The notes beneath the pieces were generated by a model. That model worked only from the letters and a program-made list of their open reading frames with translations, ran no database searches and was not told the DNA's origin. Of a stretch of 64,000 nucleotides of DNA, positions 23,351 through 33,367 are shown one piece after another (position 1 is the stretch's first letter; every line of letters starts with the position of its first letter). Origin of the DNA: Bifidobacterium sp. ESL0769 (GTDB taxonomy: Bacteria; Actinomycetota; Actinomycetes; Actinomycetales; Bifidobacteriaceae); the NCBI RefSeq assembly GCF_029395495.1, contig NZ_CP113918.1, positions 744,001 through 808,000 on the forward strand, given 5' to 3'. The position numbers and the translations under genes are program-made.

Positions 23351-24127
23351 ATGTCGGATTTCGACCCGAACGCGATGCCGAGCACGCCACGGCACCACAT
23401 CAAATACCCAGGGAACAACGACCTGGTCAAGTACGCGGCCTTGCAGTTCGCGGCGATGGCCATGAGCATCGACGACAACATCGACCGGCTGCCGGCCGAG
23501 GTCACCGACCTCGTCAACCGGCAGTCCAAGGCCGCCACCGAGGCGGCCGCGCAGGCGGCCGACGCGTACAGCAAGATCGTGTCGACCAGCGGCTTCATGC
23601 CGGTGGTGCGCACCACGCTCGCCGAGCTCAACAAGGTCACGGGCGTCGACGGGCGCACAGGCATCGTCACCAGGCCCGCCGACGAGTCGTTCATCTACCA
23701 CTGGGTCAACGGGGCATGGTGGCCCTCGCCCATCACCGGATTCGGCACCAAAAACGGCGCCTTCCAGAAATGGATCGCGGCGATGCTCGAGGACATGATG
23801 CCCGCCAGCAAGTGGCTGACGCCCACCCCCTACGCGTTCGCCGCGCCCTGGCTCAACACCCTGCACGCGACAAAAATAGGCTGCATCGCCATCGCCTCCG
23901 GGCAAGCAAACGTCAAAGCCACGTTCGCCGGCCTGACGAACGCCTCGGGGTCGGAGAAACTGCCCGAAGGCCTCGTCCCCGCCACGGCCGGGACGATCCT
24001 GTTCTCGGGCAACAACTCCCAGACCTTCAGCCTCCGGCTCTCCATGGACGGGTCGATGAGCATGTCGGGGTCCGGCAACACCAATTATTTCTTCAACTAC
24101 ACCGGCGCATGGGTGTGCAGGTCATGA
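23351..24127 (+). CDS. Probable tail fibre / receptor-binding protein
   Basis: A 258-residue protein (MSDFDPNAMPSTPRHHIKYP) with AAGGAGG seven bases upstream. The N-terminal helix region (ALQFAAMAMSIDDNIDRLPA; KAATEAAAQAADAYSKIV) could form a trimeric coiled coil. The middle has FIYHWVNGAWWPSP, and the C-terminal domain is Ser/Gly/Thr-rich beta structure (LRLSMDGSMSMSGSGNTNYF). That layout and its place after the tail tip and before lysis genes suggest host recognition. No database-level recognition. Confidence 0.6.
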   Translation: MSDFDPNAMPSTPRHHIKYPGNNDLVKYAALQFAAMAMSIDDNIDRLPAEVTDLVNRQSKAATEAAAQAADAYSKIVSTSGFMPVVRTTLAELNKVTGVDGRTGIVTRPADESFIYHWVNGAWWPSPITGFGTKNGAFQKWIAAMLEDMMPASKWLTPTPYAFAAPWLNTLHATKIGCIAIASGQANVKATFAGLTNASGSEKLPEGLVPATAGTILFSGNNSQTFSLRLSMDGSMSMSGSGNTNYFFNYTGAWVCRS

Positions 24128-24399
24128 GCGAGAACGTCATCATCGCCATCGTCGGCGCGGGCGGCGTCGTGTTCGGCGGGGTCATCACCTCGATCGCGAA
24201 CATGCTCTCCAACCGGCGCGAGACCGATGTGAAAAGCAGCCAGCTGCTCCTCGAGGCCCAGCAGCAGCTCATGGCCACCATGGCCTACAACGACCAGCTC
24301 TGGACCTACAACCGCGAGCTCGTCCGTCACATCTCCGATGGCAAGGGCCCGCCACCCCCCGAACCGCCCGAAGGGCTCTTCGACCACGACTTCAACTAA
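24124..24399 (+). CDS. Small phage membrane protein
   Basis: A 91-residue protein from the ATG at 24124, overlapping the fibre gene by ATGA. One N-terminal membrane span (VIIAIVGAGGVVFGGVITSI), a helix (SSQLLLEAQQQLMATMAYND) and a proline-rich tail (KGPPPPEPPEGLF). It sits between fibre and endolysin genes, so it could be a lysis accessory or second holin, but single-span phage proteins of this type have several roles. Confidence 0.6.
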   Translation: MSENVIIAIVGAGGVVFGGVITSIANMLSNRRETDVKSSQLLLEAQQQLMATMAYNDQLWTYNRELVRHISDGKGPPPPEPPEGLFDHDFN

Positions 24400-24422
24400 C
24401 CGCAAATAGAAAGGAAAACCAT

Positions 24423-25202
24423 ATGCCAGACCTCAACCTGTTCATCCAGCGCATGGTCTACTGGTGCCGCGACGCCGACCTCGGCTACAGCCAGAACGAC
24501 CGCCAGGACTTCCGGGACGGCGGCAACGCCGACTGCTCGAGCCTGATCATCCACTGCCTCAAGGAGGCCGGCTTCGACACGGGAGGCGCCTACTACACCG
24601 GCAACCTCTCCGCCGAGCTCACCGTGCGAGGCTGGGCCAGGCTGCCCGTCGACGGCAACCCGCAGGCCGGCGACATCCTGCTCAACGACGCCGACCACGT
24701 CGCGGTCTGCGTCGGCGGCGGCATGCTCGCCCAGGCCTCCATATCCGAGACCGGCGGCGTCGACGGGGCCGGTGGCGACCAGACCGGCCAGGAGACCAAC
24801 ATCAGCCCCGTCTACGACTTCCCCTGGAATTGCTACCTGCGGTACCAGGGCCAACAAACAACCAACACACAAGGAGAAACAGACATGCCAGTGAAAACAG
24901 ACCCCATCGACTGGGACGGACAGAACGTCAGCGTGGAATACGCGCTCCAAGACCTCAAGCACAAGGCCGAGGCCATCAATAACAAGTTCGGCGGCTTCGA
25001 CACCGTCAACGCGGCGGTATGGTTCGGCGTCGGCAACGGCAAGATCGAAGACACCCCGCTCTACGCGCTCCGCGCCGTCCTCGGCGTCGTCCAGCAGATC
25101 GCCGACAAGAACGGCCTCGGCGTCGACGAGGTGCAGCAGGCAGTCACCCAAGGCGTCAAGACCGCCATCGAAAGCATCAAGACCACCGTGGAGGTGAAAT
25201 AA
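24423..25202 (+). CDS. Endolysin (Amidase_5 / NlpC-P60-like)
   Basis: A 259-residue peptidoglycan hydrolase with AGAAAGG upstream. Residues 1 to about 140 form a papain-like domain. The nucleophile is Cys38 in GGNADCSSLIIHCLKEAGF, with GDILLNDADHVAVCVGGGML providing the histidine, as in Pal-type phage amidases (NlpC/P60 clan). A linker (QQTTNTQGETDMPVKTD) leads to a helical C-terminal module (YALQDLKHKAEAINNKF), possibly cell-wall binding or oligomerising. No signal peptide, so release depends on the holin encoded next. Confidence 0.85.
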   Translation: MPDLNLFIQRMVYWCRDADLGYSQNDRQDFRDGGNADCSSLIIHCLKEAGFDTGGAYYTGNLSAELTVRGWARLPVDGNPQAGDILLNDADHVAVCVGGGMLAQASISETGGVDGAGGDQTGQETNISPVYDFPWNCYLRYQGQQTTNTQGETDMPVKTDPIDWDGQNVSVEYALQDLKHKAEAINNKFGGFDTVNAAVWFGVGNGKIEDTPLYALRAVLGVVQQIADKNGLGVDEVQQAVTQGVKTAIESIKTTVEVK

Positions 25203-25203
25203 C

Positions 25204-25467
25204 ATGCCCGACGAAAACACCCAGCCGCAGCCGGCACCGCCGTCCTACCAGCCCGAGCACGCCGAGCCGCCGGCGACATGGAAACCAAAAATCAGCGACA
25301 AGGTGCGCACCATAGGCTACTTCATCGGCCTCGGGCTCACCTGCATCGCCGCCGTCATCGCCCTCAAGGACGACCCCGCCAACGCCCTCCTCACCGTCGG
25401 CGGGCTCATCACCGGCGGCCTCGGCGTCGTCTACAACCCCATCAGCCTCAACAAAAAACAAGGCTAG
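25204..25467 (+). CDS. Holin
   Basis: An 87-residue protein starting two bases after the endolysin stop. A proline-rich N-terminus (TQPQPAPPSYQPEHAEPP) precedes two membrane spans (IGYFIGLGLTCIAAVIAL; ALLTVGGLITGGLGVVY) and a short polar end. Size, two spans and pairing with the endolysin fit a class II holin of actinophage type. Its stop region overlaps the convergent integrase gene by four bases. Confidence 0.78.
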   Translation: MPDENTQPQPAPPSYQPEHAEPPATWKPKISDKVRTIGYFIGLGLTCIAAVIALKDDPANALLTVGGLITGGLGVVYNPISLNKKQG

Positions 25468-26291
25468 GCTTCTAGCCTCACTTTGCCGACCATGCCTCTT
25501 AAGGCATCGGTCGGCAAGGCCACATAACGCTGCGTCGTTGCAACGCTTGCATGGCCAAGTGCCTGAGAGACTAGCAGGATGTCATGAGTTCGCTGGTAGC
25601 TCATCGTGGCAAACCTATGCCGTAGTGTGTGGCCGCTCCAATGGTCGGGAAGAAGTTTCGTGAGTCGTGAACCGACGTATGATTCTTCGACATGGCCTCC
25701 GAACCGTCCGGGAAACACATAACCGTTGTGGTCCAGGATTAGATCGGCGAAATCGTCTTCGAGTGGTATCACCCGCTGCTTGCCGCCCTTGCCGTGCACT
25801 ATGAGGCTTTTACCGGTCAGATCGTCAATCACGTCGTCGGAACTCAACCGTGCTATCTCGCCTCGTCGTAATCCGTATTCTGCGGCTGCACGCAGCATGA
25901 TGGCCTCGTTGTCATCTGCTTTGCGCATGGCTTCGGCGATATACCGATCCGGGCACGGCCTCGCTTTGCCTTGAGGCGAATGCACTGCAGGAAGGTTGAG
26001 AGCCGGGTCGTCGGGCCTGTATCCCATGTGTTTGAGCCAGGCGAAGAATCCTCGTATTCCTGCCCTGAAACTTTTTCGGGTCTCGGGTTTCCAGCTTTGT
26101 GCGCCCATCCAGTTGAGTAGGTCGGCTTCGTTCGCTTCGAGTGGATTGAATGCTATGCAGATTCTTACGAGTTGATGGCGTCGTGTCGTAATGCTCTGTT
26201 CGCGTCTGCCAGCTGCGCGAAGCGTGCCGAGATATTCTTCAATGAATTTCTGTGCCTGTTCAGGTGCTTTCTTCTCGTTTTTGTATCGCAT
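25464..26291 (-). CDS. int: Tyrosine recombinase (phage integrase)
   Basis: A 275-residue integrase that recombines attP with the tRNA attB. The N-terminal SAM-like core-binding domain (about 10-95; WMGAQSWKPETRKSFRAGIR) precedes the catalytic domain. Catalytic Arg is in YGLRRGEIARL, Lys in VHGKGGKQRVIPL, His-x-x-Arg in GHTLRHRFAT, the second His in LGHASVATTQRY, and the nucleophile is the Tyr of TTQRYVAL. I choose the ATG at 26291; a TTG at 26297 is possible. In the circular phage this start lies just downstream of the repressor stop, so the two would be co-transcribed. In the prophage they are separated. Confidence 0.92.
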   Translation of the reverse strand: MRYKNEKKAPEQAQKFIEEYLGTLRAAGRREQSITTRRHQLVRICIAFNPLEANEADLLNWMGAQSWKPETRKSFRAGIRGFFAWLKHMGYRPDDPALNLPAVHSPQGKARPCPDRYIAEAMRKADDNEAIMLRAAAEYGLRRGEIARLSSDDVIDDLTGKSLIVHGKGGKQRVIPLEDDFADLILDHNGYVFPGRFGGHVEESYVGSRLTKLLPDHWSGHTLRHRFATMSYQRTHDILLVSQALGHASVATTQRYVALPTDALRGMVGKVRLEA

Positions 26292-26358
26292 AGACAATAT
26301 TTCATCACAAGTCTGTTTAATCGACGAGGTCGTATTTTATAATCTGACCGGAAGGGCA

Positions 26359-26411
26359 GGGGCTTGAACCGTGGACCGACGGAAAACCCGTCGGTCCACG
26401 GTTCAAGCCCC
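26359..26411. repeat. Perfect 24-bp hairpin abutting attR
   Basis: The 24 bases 26359-26382 are the exact reverse complement of 26388-26411, with loop AAAAC. The right arm is the left part of the attR core, so the phage carries an inverted copy of its own attachment sequence beside attP, including the base where phage and tRNA differ (C26399). It could be an integrase arm or cruciform structure, or a terminator after the repressor. Confidence 0.85.
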
Positions 26412-26425
26412 TGAGGCCCCACTCA
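26388..26425. other. attR core
   Basis: Direct repeat of attL (8722-8759), 37 of 38 bases identical. It marks the right prophage boundary. The 26-base identical block is 26400-26425. Host sequence resumes after it. Confidence 0.92.
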
Positions 26426-26450
26426 TCGCCGATTTGACAGTGCTCGCTCC

Positions 26451-26690
26451 TTAGAAACTCGGCTCGGTCTTGACTTTGATTCCGCCTTTTATCTCCATGA
26501 ACTGCCAGTAGCTCCAATCCTTGGGATTGATGTAGATGGTATAGGTCTTTTTGCCAAAGACGATTTCTATGGGGAATATATCGGACGGATTGGCCATAAT
26601 GTCGGCTTCGATTTCCAAGGCACGTTCGTGACTGGGAAGATACACCGTGTGGGTTTTGCCGTGCGTTTCAAAATACAGCATATCGGTCAT
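26451..26690 (-). CDS. Conserved-looking hypothetical protein
   Basis: A 79-residue protein (MTDMLYFETHGKTHTVYLPS) just outside the prophage, with AAAGGAG upstream on the minus strand. Predominantly beta-like (IFPIEIVFGKKTYTIYINPK) with one helix (ERALEIEADIMANP), acidic and basic residues mixed, no membrane span. Family not recognised. It lies alone between attR and rpmE, so it was the neighbour of the tRNA before integration. Confidence 0.65.
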   Translation of the reverse strand: MTDMLYFETHGKTHTVYLPSHERALEIEADIMANPSDIFPIEIVFGKKTYTIYINPKDWSYWQFMEIKGGIKVKTEPSF

Positions 26691-27000
26691 TGCTGGCTCC
26701 TTTGCTTAGTCGTCGATAGCATCAAAGTATCAAAAGATTTCGACGGCCATTTGGTTGAACTTATGTCGTGCTGAAAAGGTAAGGCTAATCAGCCGAAAGA
26801 TGAAGTCGGGATGATTCTGCATCGCGACCTGTTGTATTGCTTGAGCGTGCAGTTGATTCAAGCTGCCCTTGAGATACCGGTCATTTCGGCGGATTGAGAG
26901 GGGTCCGGTCAACGCTCGCTGATAGAATATCGAAGTTCCGGTTCACGTCTGGCCATTGGGGTTAGGCGACCCGGGTCACCTGAATTCCTTAGGAGACATT
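26691..27000. other. Intergenic region upstream of rpmE
   Basis: About 310 bases with no supported gene; a 60-codon leftward frame (26730-26912) has no binding site or recognisable protein. The last bases hold the L31 leader with TTAGGAG before the ATG. I do not see a zinc-regulated (Zur) palindrome. Confidence 0.5.
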
Positions 27001-27213
27001 ATGAAGCAGGGTATTCATCCCGATTATCACCCAGTGCAGGTCACCTGCTCTTGCGGCAATACTTTCGTCACGCGCAGCACCGCCAAGGGCGATCACATGA
27101 CGGTTGATGTGTGCGCGAACTGCCATCCGTTCTACACAGGCAAGCAGAAGATTCTCGATACCGGCGGCCGTGTCGCCCGCTTCGAGAAGCGCTACGGCAA
27201 GAAGACCAAGTAG
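27001..27213 (+). CDS. rpmE: 50S ribosomal protein L31 (zinc-binding type)
   Basis: A 70-residue L31 starting at the ATG at 27001 with AGGAG seven bases upstream. It has the C+ set of cysteines (CSCGNTF and [11 protein letters not shown]), so it binds zinc. Bacteria with this form often hold a zinc-free paralogue elsewhere. The end is [13 protein letters not shown], the conserved tail. A strong terminator follows, before prfA, an arrangement common in Gram-positive genomes. Confidence 0.95.
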   Translation: MKQGIHPDYHPVQVTCSCGNTFVTRSTAKGDHMTVDVCANCHPFYTGKQKILDTGGRVARFEKRYGKKTK

Positions 27214-27224
27214 CATTTTTCATT

Positions 27225-27277
27225 CGCCAGCCACGCTGGTTCGGGTCTACGGACCCGAATCCGGGCTGGCGTTTTTC
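27225..27277 (+). terminator. Rho-independent terminator after rpmE
   Basis: Nested stems CGCCAGCC/GGCTGGCG (27225-27232 and 27264-27271) and TTCGGGT/ACCCGAA (27240-27246 and 27253-27259), followed by TTTTT. Twelve bases after the rpmE stop. Confidence 0.85.
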
Positions 27278-27340
27278 ATATCTAATTTCTGTATTTTTGT
27301 ATCGTTGATAATTTCAAATATTTTATAAAAGGACTTTTGC

Positions 27341-28429
27341 ATGGCAGACGAGCAATTCCCGGCAGCGCAAAGCGCATTGGAGGAGTATCAGGACATCGAG
27401 CGGCAGATGAGCCAGCCCGAGGTCGCCTCCGACCCGAAGGCGATTCGCAAGCTGGGACGTCGTCATGCCCAACTCGGCAGCATCGTCGAGGCCTATCGCG
27501 ACTGGCAGCATGCCAGGGAAGACGCGGAAGCGGCCAAGGAAATGGCTGGTGAGGATGCCGATTTTGCCGAGGAAGCCAAACGGCTTGAGGCGCTGGTGGC
27601 GCCTGCCGAAGAGAAGCTACGCAGCGCACTGATTCCACGCGATCCTGACGACGTGCGTGACACAATCATGGAAATCAAAGCCGGTACCGGCGGGGAAGAG
27701 GCGGCGCTTTTTGCCGGCGATTTGCTGCGTATGTACACGCGCTACGCCGAGAAACGTGGCTGGACCACCACCATCCAAAGCGAGAACAGCACCGAGCTCG
27801 GCGGTGTCAAAGACGTGCAGGTCGCCATCCGTGCCAAAGGTAACCCGGCACCCGAAGACGGGGTGTGGGCCAGCCTCAAATACGAGGGCGGCGTGCACCG
27901 CGTGCAGCGCATTCCCGTCACCGAATCGCAAGGACGCATCCAGACCTCTGCGGCCGGCGTCATCGTCTTCCCGGAAGCTGACGAGGACGACGACGAAATC
28001 GAAATTGACCCCAAAGACCTCAAGATTGATATCTTCATGAGCTCGGGTCCTGGCGGACAGTCGGTCAACACCACATATTCCGCGGTGCGAATGACTCATA
28101 TCCCGACCGGCATCGTGGTGAGCATGCAGGATGAGAAGTCGCAGATTCAGAACCGTGCGGCGGCGCTGCGGGTTTTGAAATCGCGACTGCTGGCGATGAA
28201 ACACGAAAAGGAAGCCGAAGAAGCGGCCGATATGCGCCATTCGCAGGTACGTTCGCTCGATCGTTCCGAACGTATCCGCACGTATAATTTCCCCGAAAAC
28301 CGCATTGTCGACCACCGCACCAATTACAAAGCCTACAACCTCGACCAGGTGCTCGACGGCGACATCCAGGCCGTCATCGACAGCGACATACAGGCCGACG
28401 AGGCCGCGCGTCTCGCCAAAACGGACTGA
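27341..28429 (+). CDS. prfA: Peptide chain release factor 1
   Basis: A 362-residue class I release factor that reads UAA and UAG. The N-terminal coiled domain is followed by the codon-reading segment [19 protein letters not shown] (PVT is the PxT tripeptide of RF1) and the catalytic GGQ loop in [23 protein letters not shown] lies before the ATG. The next gene, prmC, methylates the GGQ glutamine, the classical prfA-prmC pair. All domains and usual length are present. Confidence 0.95.
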   Translation: MADEQFPAAQSALEEYQDIERQMSQPEVASDPKAIRKLGRRHAQLGSIVEAYRDWQHAREDAEAAKEMAGEDADFAEEAKRLEALVAPAEEKLRSALIPRDPDDVRDTIMEIKAGTGGEEAALFAGDLLRMYTRYAEKRGWTTTIQSENSTELGGVKDVQVAIRAKGNPAPEDGVWASLKYEGGVHRVQRIPVTESQGRIQTSAAGVIVFPEADEDDDEIEIDPKDLKIDIFMSSGPGGQSVNTTYSAVRMTHIPTGIVVSMQDEKSQIQNRAAALRVLKSRLLAMKHEKEAEEAADMRHSQVRSLDRSERIRTYNFPENRIVDHRTNYKAYNLDQVLDGDIQAVIDSDIQADEAARLAKTD

Positions 28430-28470
28430 GCTGGCTGGAAACTAAACTGACCGAACAAGGGGAGTAGTTA

Positions 28471-29547
28471 ATGGCGGAAGACGTGGTTTCTTCGACATCC
28501 GAGATGTTGCGGCAAGCGACCGAATGGCTCAAATCCGCGGGTATCGAGACACCACGAAACGATGCGAAATTGCTACTTGCCGAGGCGTTCGGGGTTGCGC
28601 CCAGCGATGTCGAGAAATCGGTATTGTTGGGTACGCCGCTGCATAGCACCGTAAACGACGACACGATCGATAGTGTCGATATCCATCGCATCAACGATGG
28701 TGACGATTCCAAAGGTGTTTCGCGACAGGGCTCGGAAATGAGAGAAGCGAACGGTTCTTCTGTAAACACCGATAATACTGCGGAAAATAATGATGCCGAT
28801 ACGCTTAGCGATGCCGATGACGCGGCGATTCGCCGTTTTGCCGTGATGGTGGCCAGACGCAAGCAACGCGAGCCACTGCAATATATCGTCGGCCATGCCC
28901 CGTTCCGTTATCTGGATTTAGAGGTCGGTCCGGGTGTTTTCATTCCGCGCCCCGAAACCGAAACCGTGGTGCAGGCGGCCATCGATTGGCTGACACACGA
29001 AAACATCAAGCCGAGCCGTCTGGTCGATCTGTGCGCCGGAAGCGGAGCCATCGGGCTCTCGCTCGTCACCGAAGTCTCCGGTAGCGAAGTCTGGGCAGTG
29101 GAACTTTCCGAAGAGGCCCTTGAATGGACGAAACGCAACGAGCAGAAGGTGTTCAAGGACAATTCACTGGCCGGTTACAACTACCATCTTTTCCACGCCG
29201 ACGCTGCAAATGCCATGACGTTACAGCGGTTGAACGGAACGATCGACGCGGTGGTTACCAACCCGCCTTACGTGCCGATTGCGGAGATTCCCGAGCAGCC
29301 TGAAGTACGTGACCATGACCCGAAAATGGCTTTATACGGCGGTTCTGCGGATGGAACCTATACTCCGGAACGTATCATCCTGCGTGCGGAGAAGTTGTTG
29401 CGCAGCGGCGGGGCGTTGGTGATGGAACACGACATCTCGCAGGCCCAGTTGCTGGTGGATTTTGCCAGAACCCATGGTTTCCGCACAGCGCGTACCGGCG
29501 ATGACCTCACCGGCCGCCCCCGTTATCTCTTTGCTGTCAAAGAGTGA
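28471..29547 (+). CDS. prmC: Release factor glutamine methyltransferase with acidic insert
   Basis: A 358-residue SAM-dependent enzyme that methylates the glutamine of the GGQ motif in RF1 and RF2. The catalytic domain has the SAM loop LVDLCAGSGAIGLSL and the NPPY motif (VVTNPPYVPIAEIPEQPEV). Between the N-terminal helical domain and the sequence RRKQREPLQYIVG there is an insert of roughly 60 residues (about 55-115) rich in Asp, Asn and Ser (GSSVNTDNTAENNDADTLSD) that typical PrmC lacks. GGGGAG precedes the start. It follows prfA directly. Confidence 0.93.
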   Translation: MAEDVVSSTSEMLRQATEWLKSAGIETPRNDAKLLLAEAFGVAPSDVEKSVLLGTPLHSTVNDDTIDSVDIHRINDGDDSKGVSRQGSEMREANGSSVNTDNTAENNDADTLSDADDAAIRRFAVMVARRKQREPLQYIVGHAPFRYLDLEVGPGVFIPRPETETVVQAAIDWLTHENIKPSRLVDLCAGSGAIGLSLVTEVSGSEVWAVELSEEALEWTKRNEQKVFKDNSLAGYNYHLFHADAANAMTLQRLNGTIDAVVTNPPYVPIAEIPEQPEVRDHDPKMALYGGSADGTYTPERIILRAEKLLRSGGALVMEHDISQAQLLVDFARTHGFRTARTGDDLTGRPRYLFAVKE

Positions 29548-29722
29548 TAAGTCCCCAATTAGTCGTAATGAAAAGCGAAAGTGTTTCTTGTTCCTGTGCT
29601 TATGCGAGAGATGGAGTGGAAGTAATAGAAACTTGAATCACTTAGTGTAATACACTCGTGACTTGTTGGTGAAGTCGGGGCGCAATGGTGCAATTAAGAC
29701 GTACTTTTGTGTTGGAGGCAAT

Positions 29723-30385
29723 ATGAGTGAAGTGCGTGCGATTGATGACGAATCCTTGGCTTTGGCGGCCAAGATTGTCAAGGACGGCGGGCTCGTCGTA
29801 TTGCCGACTGATACGGTCTACGGCGTCGCTGCGAGTCCCTTCAGTGCCGAGGCCGTTAGCCGTATCTATGAGGCGAAAAGGCGACCGCGCAGCAAGGCGT
29901 TGCAGGTGCTGCTGTCATCCGTCGATGATTTGGATGGGCTTGGATTGTGTCTTCCTGTTCCGCTGGATCGGCTTGCCAAGGCTTTTCTGCCTGGCCCGTT
30001 TTCGCCGATTGCCGTGGCCGAAACCGGTTCGAAGCTGGTTACTTTGCGCGAGGAATTGAACGGCAGCAAAACTCAGGCCGTGCGCGTGCCGGATTCCGAG
30101 GCTTGCCTCAAGACGTTGCGTGCCACAGGGCCTTTGGCCTGCTCGAGCGCGAACCGCAGTGGGGGAGAAAGCCCACAAACGGTTGAGGAAGCGGTGGCAG
30201 CACTGGGCGATGACGTTGACCTGTATCTTGACGGAGGACCTACCGTGAGCCATGTCGCGAGCACTGTGGTCGCTGCGGATGCCGGCGAGCGGGACGGTAT
30301 TTCGATTGTGCGCGAGGGCGTTATTTCCTCCGCTCAGGTGCGTGCCGCGTTGATGAATGCCGAAAACAGGAGTCTGCACGCGTGA
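29723..30385 (+). CDS. tsaC: L-threonylcarbamoyladenylate synthase (Sua5/YrdC family)
   Basis: A 220-residue enzyme making threonylcarbamoyl-AMP from threonine, bicarbonate and ATP for the t6A modification of ANN-decoding tRNAs. The start is the ATG at 29723 behind GGAGG; the open frame farther left is not needed. Signature: GGLVVLPTDTVYGVAASPFS, then IYEAKRRPRSKALQVLL (KRR nucleotide-binding motif), VRVPDSEACL, and ACSSANRSGG. Its stop overlaps the next start (GTGA), so it is coupled to the membrane glycosyl-phosphate transferase gene. Confidence 0.92.
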   Translation: MSEVRAIDDESLALAAKIVKDGGLVVLPTDTVYGVAASPFSAEAVSRIYEAKRRPRSKALQVLLSSVDDLDGLGLCLPVPLDRLAKAFLPGPFSPIAVAETGSKLVTLREELNGSKTQAVRVPDSEACLKTLRATGPLACSSANRSGGESPQTVEEAVAALGDDVDLYLDGGPTVSHVASTVVAADAGERDGISIVREGVISSAQVRAALMNAENRSLHA

Positions 30386-31530
30386 GAGTCTACCTGTTTA
30401 TCGCCGCGATTGCGGGAGGCGCCACTTGGCTAGTTACCCCCCTGATTCGCCATCTTGCCATCGAAATCGGTGCAGTAGGAGAAGTTCGCGCCCGCGATGT
30501 GCACACGGTGCCGACCCCGCGTATGGGTGGGCTGGCGATGCTCATAGGACTTACGGTAGCGATTGTGTTCGCCAGCAAAATGCCTTTCATATCAGGCCTT
30601 TTCGTCGGTTCGTATCAGGCGTGGGTGGTGCTCGCCGGTGCGGTGCTGATTTGCCTGCTTGGTGTGGCAGATGACCTATGGGACCTGGATTGGATGCTCA
30701 AACTTGCAGGTCAGCTCCTGATTTCCGTGTTCGTGGCGTGGGGCGGCGTGCAGATCATCTTCCTGCCGTTCGGCTCATTGGTGACGGCCTCGCCGAGCAT
30801 TTCCATGGCCATTACGGCTTTCCTGATCGTTGCCTCGATTAACGCCGTTAATTTCGTTGACGGCCTCGATGGACTTGCCTCGGGCATCGTCGCCATCGGC
30901 GGCATTGCGTTCGCTGTTTATTCTTATGTGATAGCCCGTTCCACTCCGAGTTACGCTTCGATGGCCACGCTGCTTGACGTTGCCCTTGTCGGTATTTGCG
31001 TCGGCTTTTTGCTGCATAACTGGCACCCCGCGAAGCTCTTTATGGGTGATTCCGGCTCGATGCTTCTAGGTTATATGATTACCTGCGCATCGATCATCAT
31101 GACCGGACACCTCGACCCGGCCTCCGTGCATACCAGCCTTTATCTGCCGGCGTTTATGCCGATATTGCTGCCGATTCTTGTACTCTTCCTACCCGTTCTC
31201 GACATGTGTCTGGCCATCGTGCGACGCCTGAGCAAAGGCCAGTCGCCGATGCACCCTGACCGCATGCATCTGCATCACCGCATGCTGCGCATTGGCCACA
31301 GCGTTCAGGGCGCGGTGCTGATCCTATGGGGCTGGGCGGCGCTGATTTCCTTTGGCTCGATCATGATTCTCTTCTTCCGCTGGCAATATGTGGCCATCGG
31401 TATGGTCATCGCAGCCGTGATTCTGACGATATGTACGATGTCCCCGTACCTGATGCGAAGGTGGCTGGAACTGCAGAAAGAAGAGGATCCGGACGTGCGC
31501 AATGCGCGACATTCCGGAAAGCACAAGTAA
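30382..31530 (+). CDS. WecA/TagO-like undecaprenyl-phosphate sugar-1-phosphate transferase
   Basis: A 382-residue polytopic membrane enzyme that starts lipid-linked glycan synthesis by moving a HexNAc-1-phosphate to undecaprenyl phosphate. It begins at a GTG overlapping the upstream stop. Family motifs on cytoplasmic loops: HTVPTPRMGG, GVADDLWDLDW (DD), NAVNFVDGLDGLASG, LFMGDSGSMLLGY and the HMHHR-like RMHLHHRMLRIGHS. About ten membrane spans. The branch (WecA, not MraY) is supported by the HHR loop. The product may serve surface polysaccharide or teichoic-type polymer. Confidence 0.88.
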   Translation: MRVYLFIAAIAGGATWLVTPLIRHLAIEIGAVGEVRARDVHTVPTPRMGGLAMLIGLTVAIVFASKMPFISGLFVGSYQAWVVLAGAVLICLLGVADDLWDLDWMLKLAGQLLISVFVAWGGVQIIFLPFGSLVTASPSISMAITAFLIVASINAVNFVDGLDGLASGIVAIGGIAFAVYSYVIARSTPSYASMATLLDVALVGICVGFLLHNWHPAKLFMGDSGSMLLGYMITCASIIMTGHLDPASVHTSLYLPAFMPILLPILVLFLPVLDMCLAIVRRLSKGQSPMHPDRMHLHHRMLRIGHSVQGAVLILWGWAALISFGSIMILFFRWQYVAIGMVIAAVILTICTMSPYLMRRWLELQKEEDPDVRNARHSGKHK

Positions 31531-33129
<1,599 letters not shown>

Positions 33130-33168
33130 TATTTATTATTTTCTCAGTTCTAGCGCTAAGTAACTGAC

Positions 33169-33260
33169 GTGGAGGGGCTGGGATATACAATGCTCGACAC
33201 GCTCCGGGCCGCTCAGGCCAAGTCTTTACGGTCGATCATCGCATATCCCAGCCCCTCCAC
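33169..33260. repeat. Hairpin element A (covarying pair)
   Basis: Perfect 18-bp arms, GTGGAGGGGCTGGGATAT (33169-33186) and its complement (33243-33260), enclose a 56-base core with GGCC...GGCC and TCGAC/GTCGA sub-stems. Its reverse-oriented relative lies at 33368-33458. Confidence 0.85.
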
Positions 33261-33367
33261 TCAACGATTAGAGTGATAAAGAACTGAATAATGTACGTGG
33301 TGTCGTTAAATGCTAATGAAGTTCGGTGCGGACTTATAAAGCGAAATAAAAATAATTAGGTGGTTGA

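Larger units (their letters stand above)
8722..26425. mobile_element. Compact temperate siphovirus-type prophage (about 17.7 kb)
   Basis: The element lies between direct repeats at 8722-8759 and 26388-26425. It has a repressor/cro switch at the left, early small genes, a full head-tail morphogenesis module (terminase to tail tip), lysis genes and a leftward integrase at the right. Its structural genes are visibly richer in G+C than flanking host genes. I see no helicase, primase, polymerase, recombinase or single-strand binding protein, so it is either a minimal phage that uses host replication or a shortened prophage. All morphogenesis frames appear intact. Confidence 0.93.

Noticed and set aside
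26165..26422. Leftward 85-codon frame over attR (GLEPWTDGFSVGPRF)
   Set aside because: This peptide is the well-known artefact of translating tRNA antisense sequence; here it comes from the att core and its inverted copy.
26730..26912. 60-codon leftward frame upstream of rpmE
   Set aside because: No ribosome binding site and no recognisable protein pattern.
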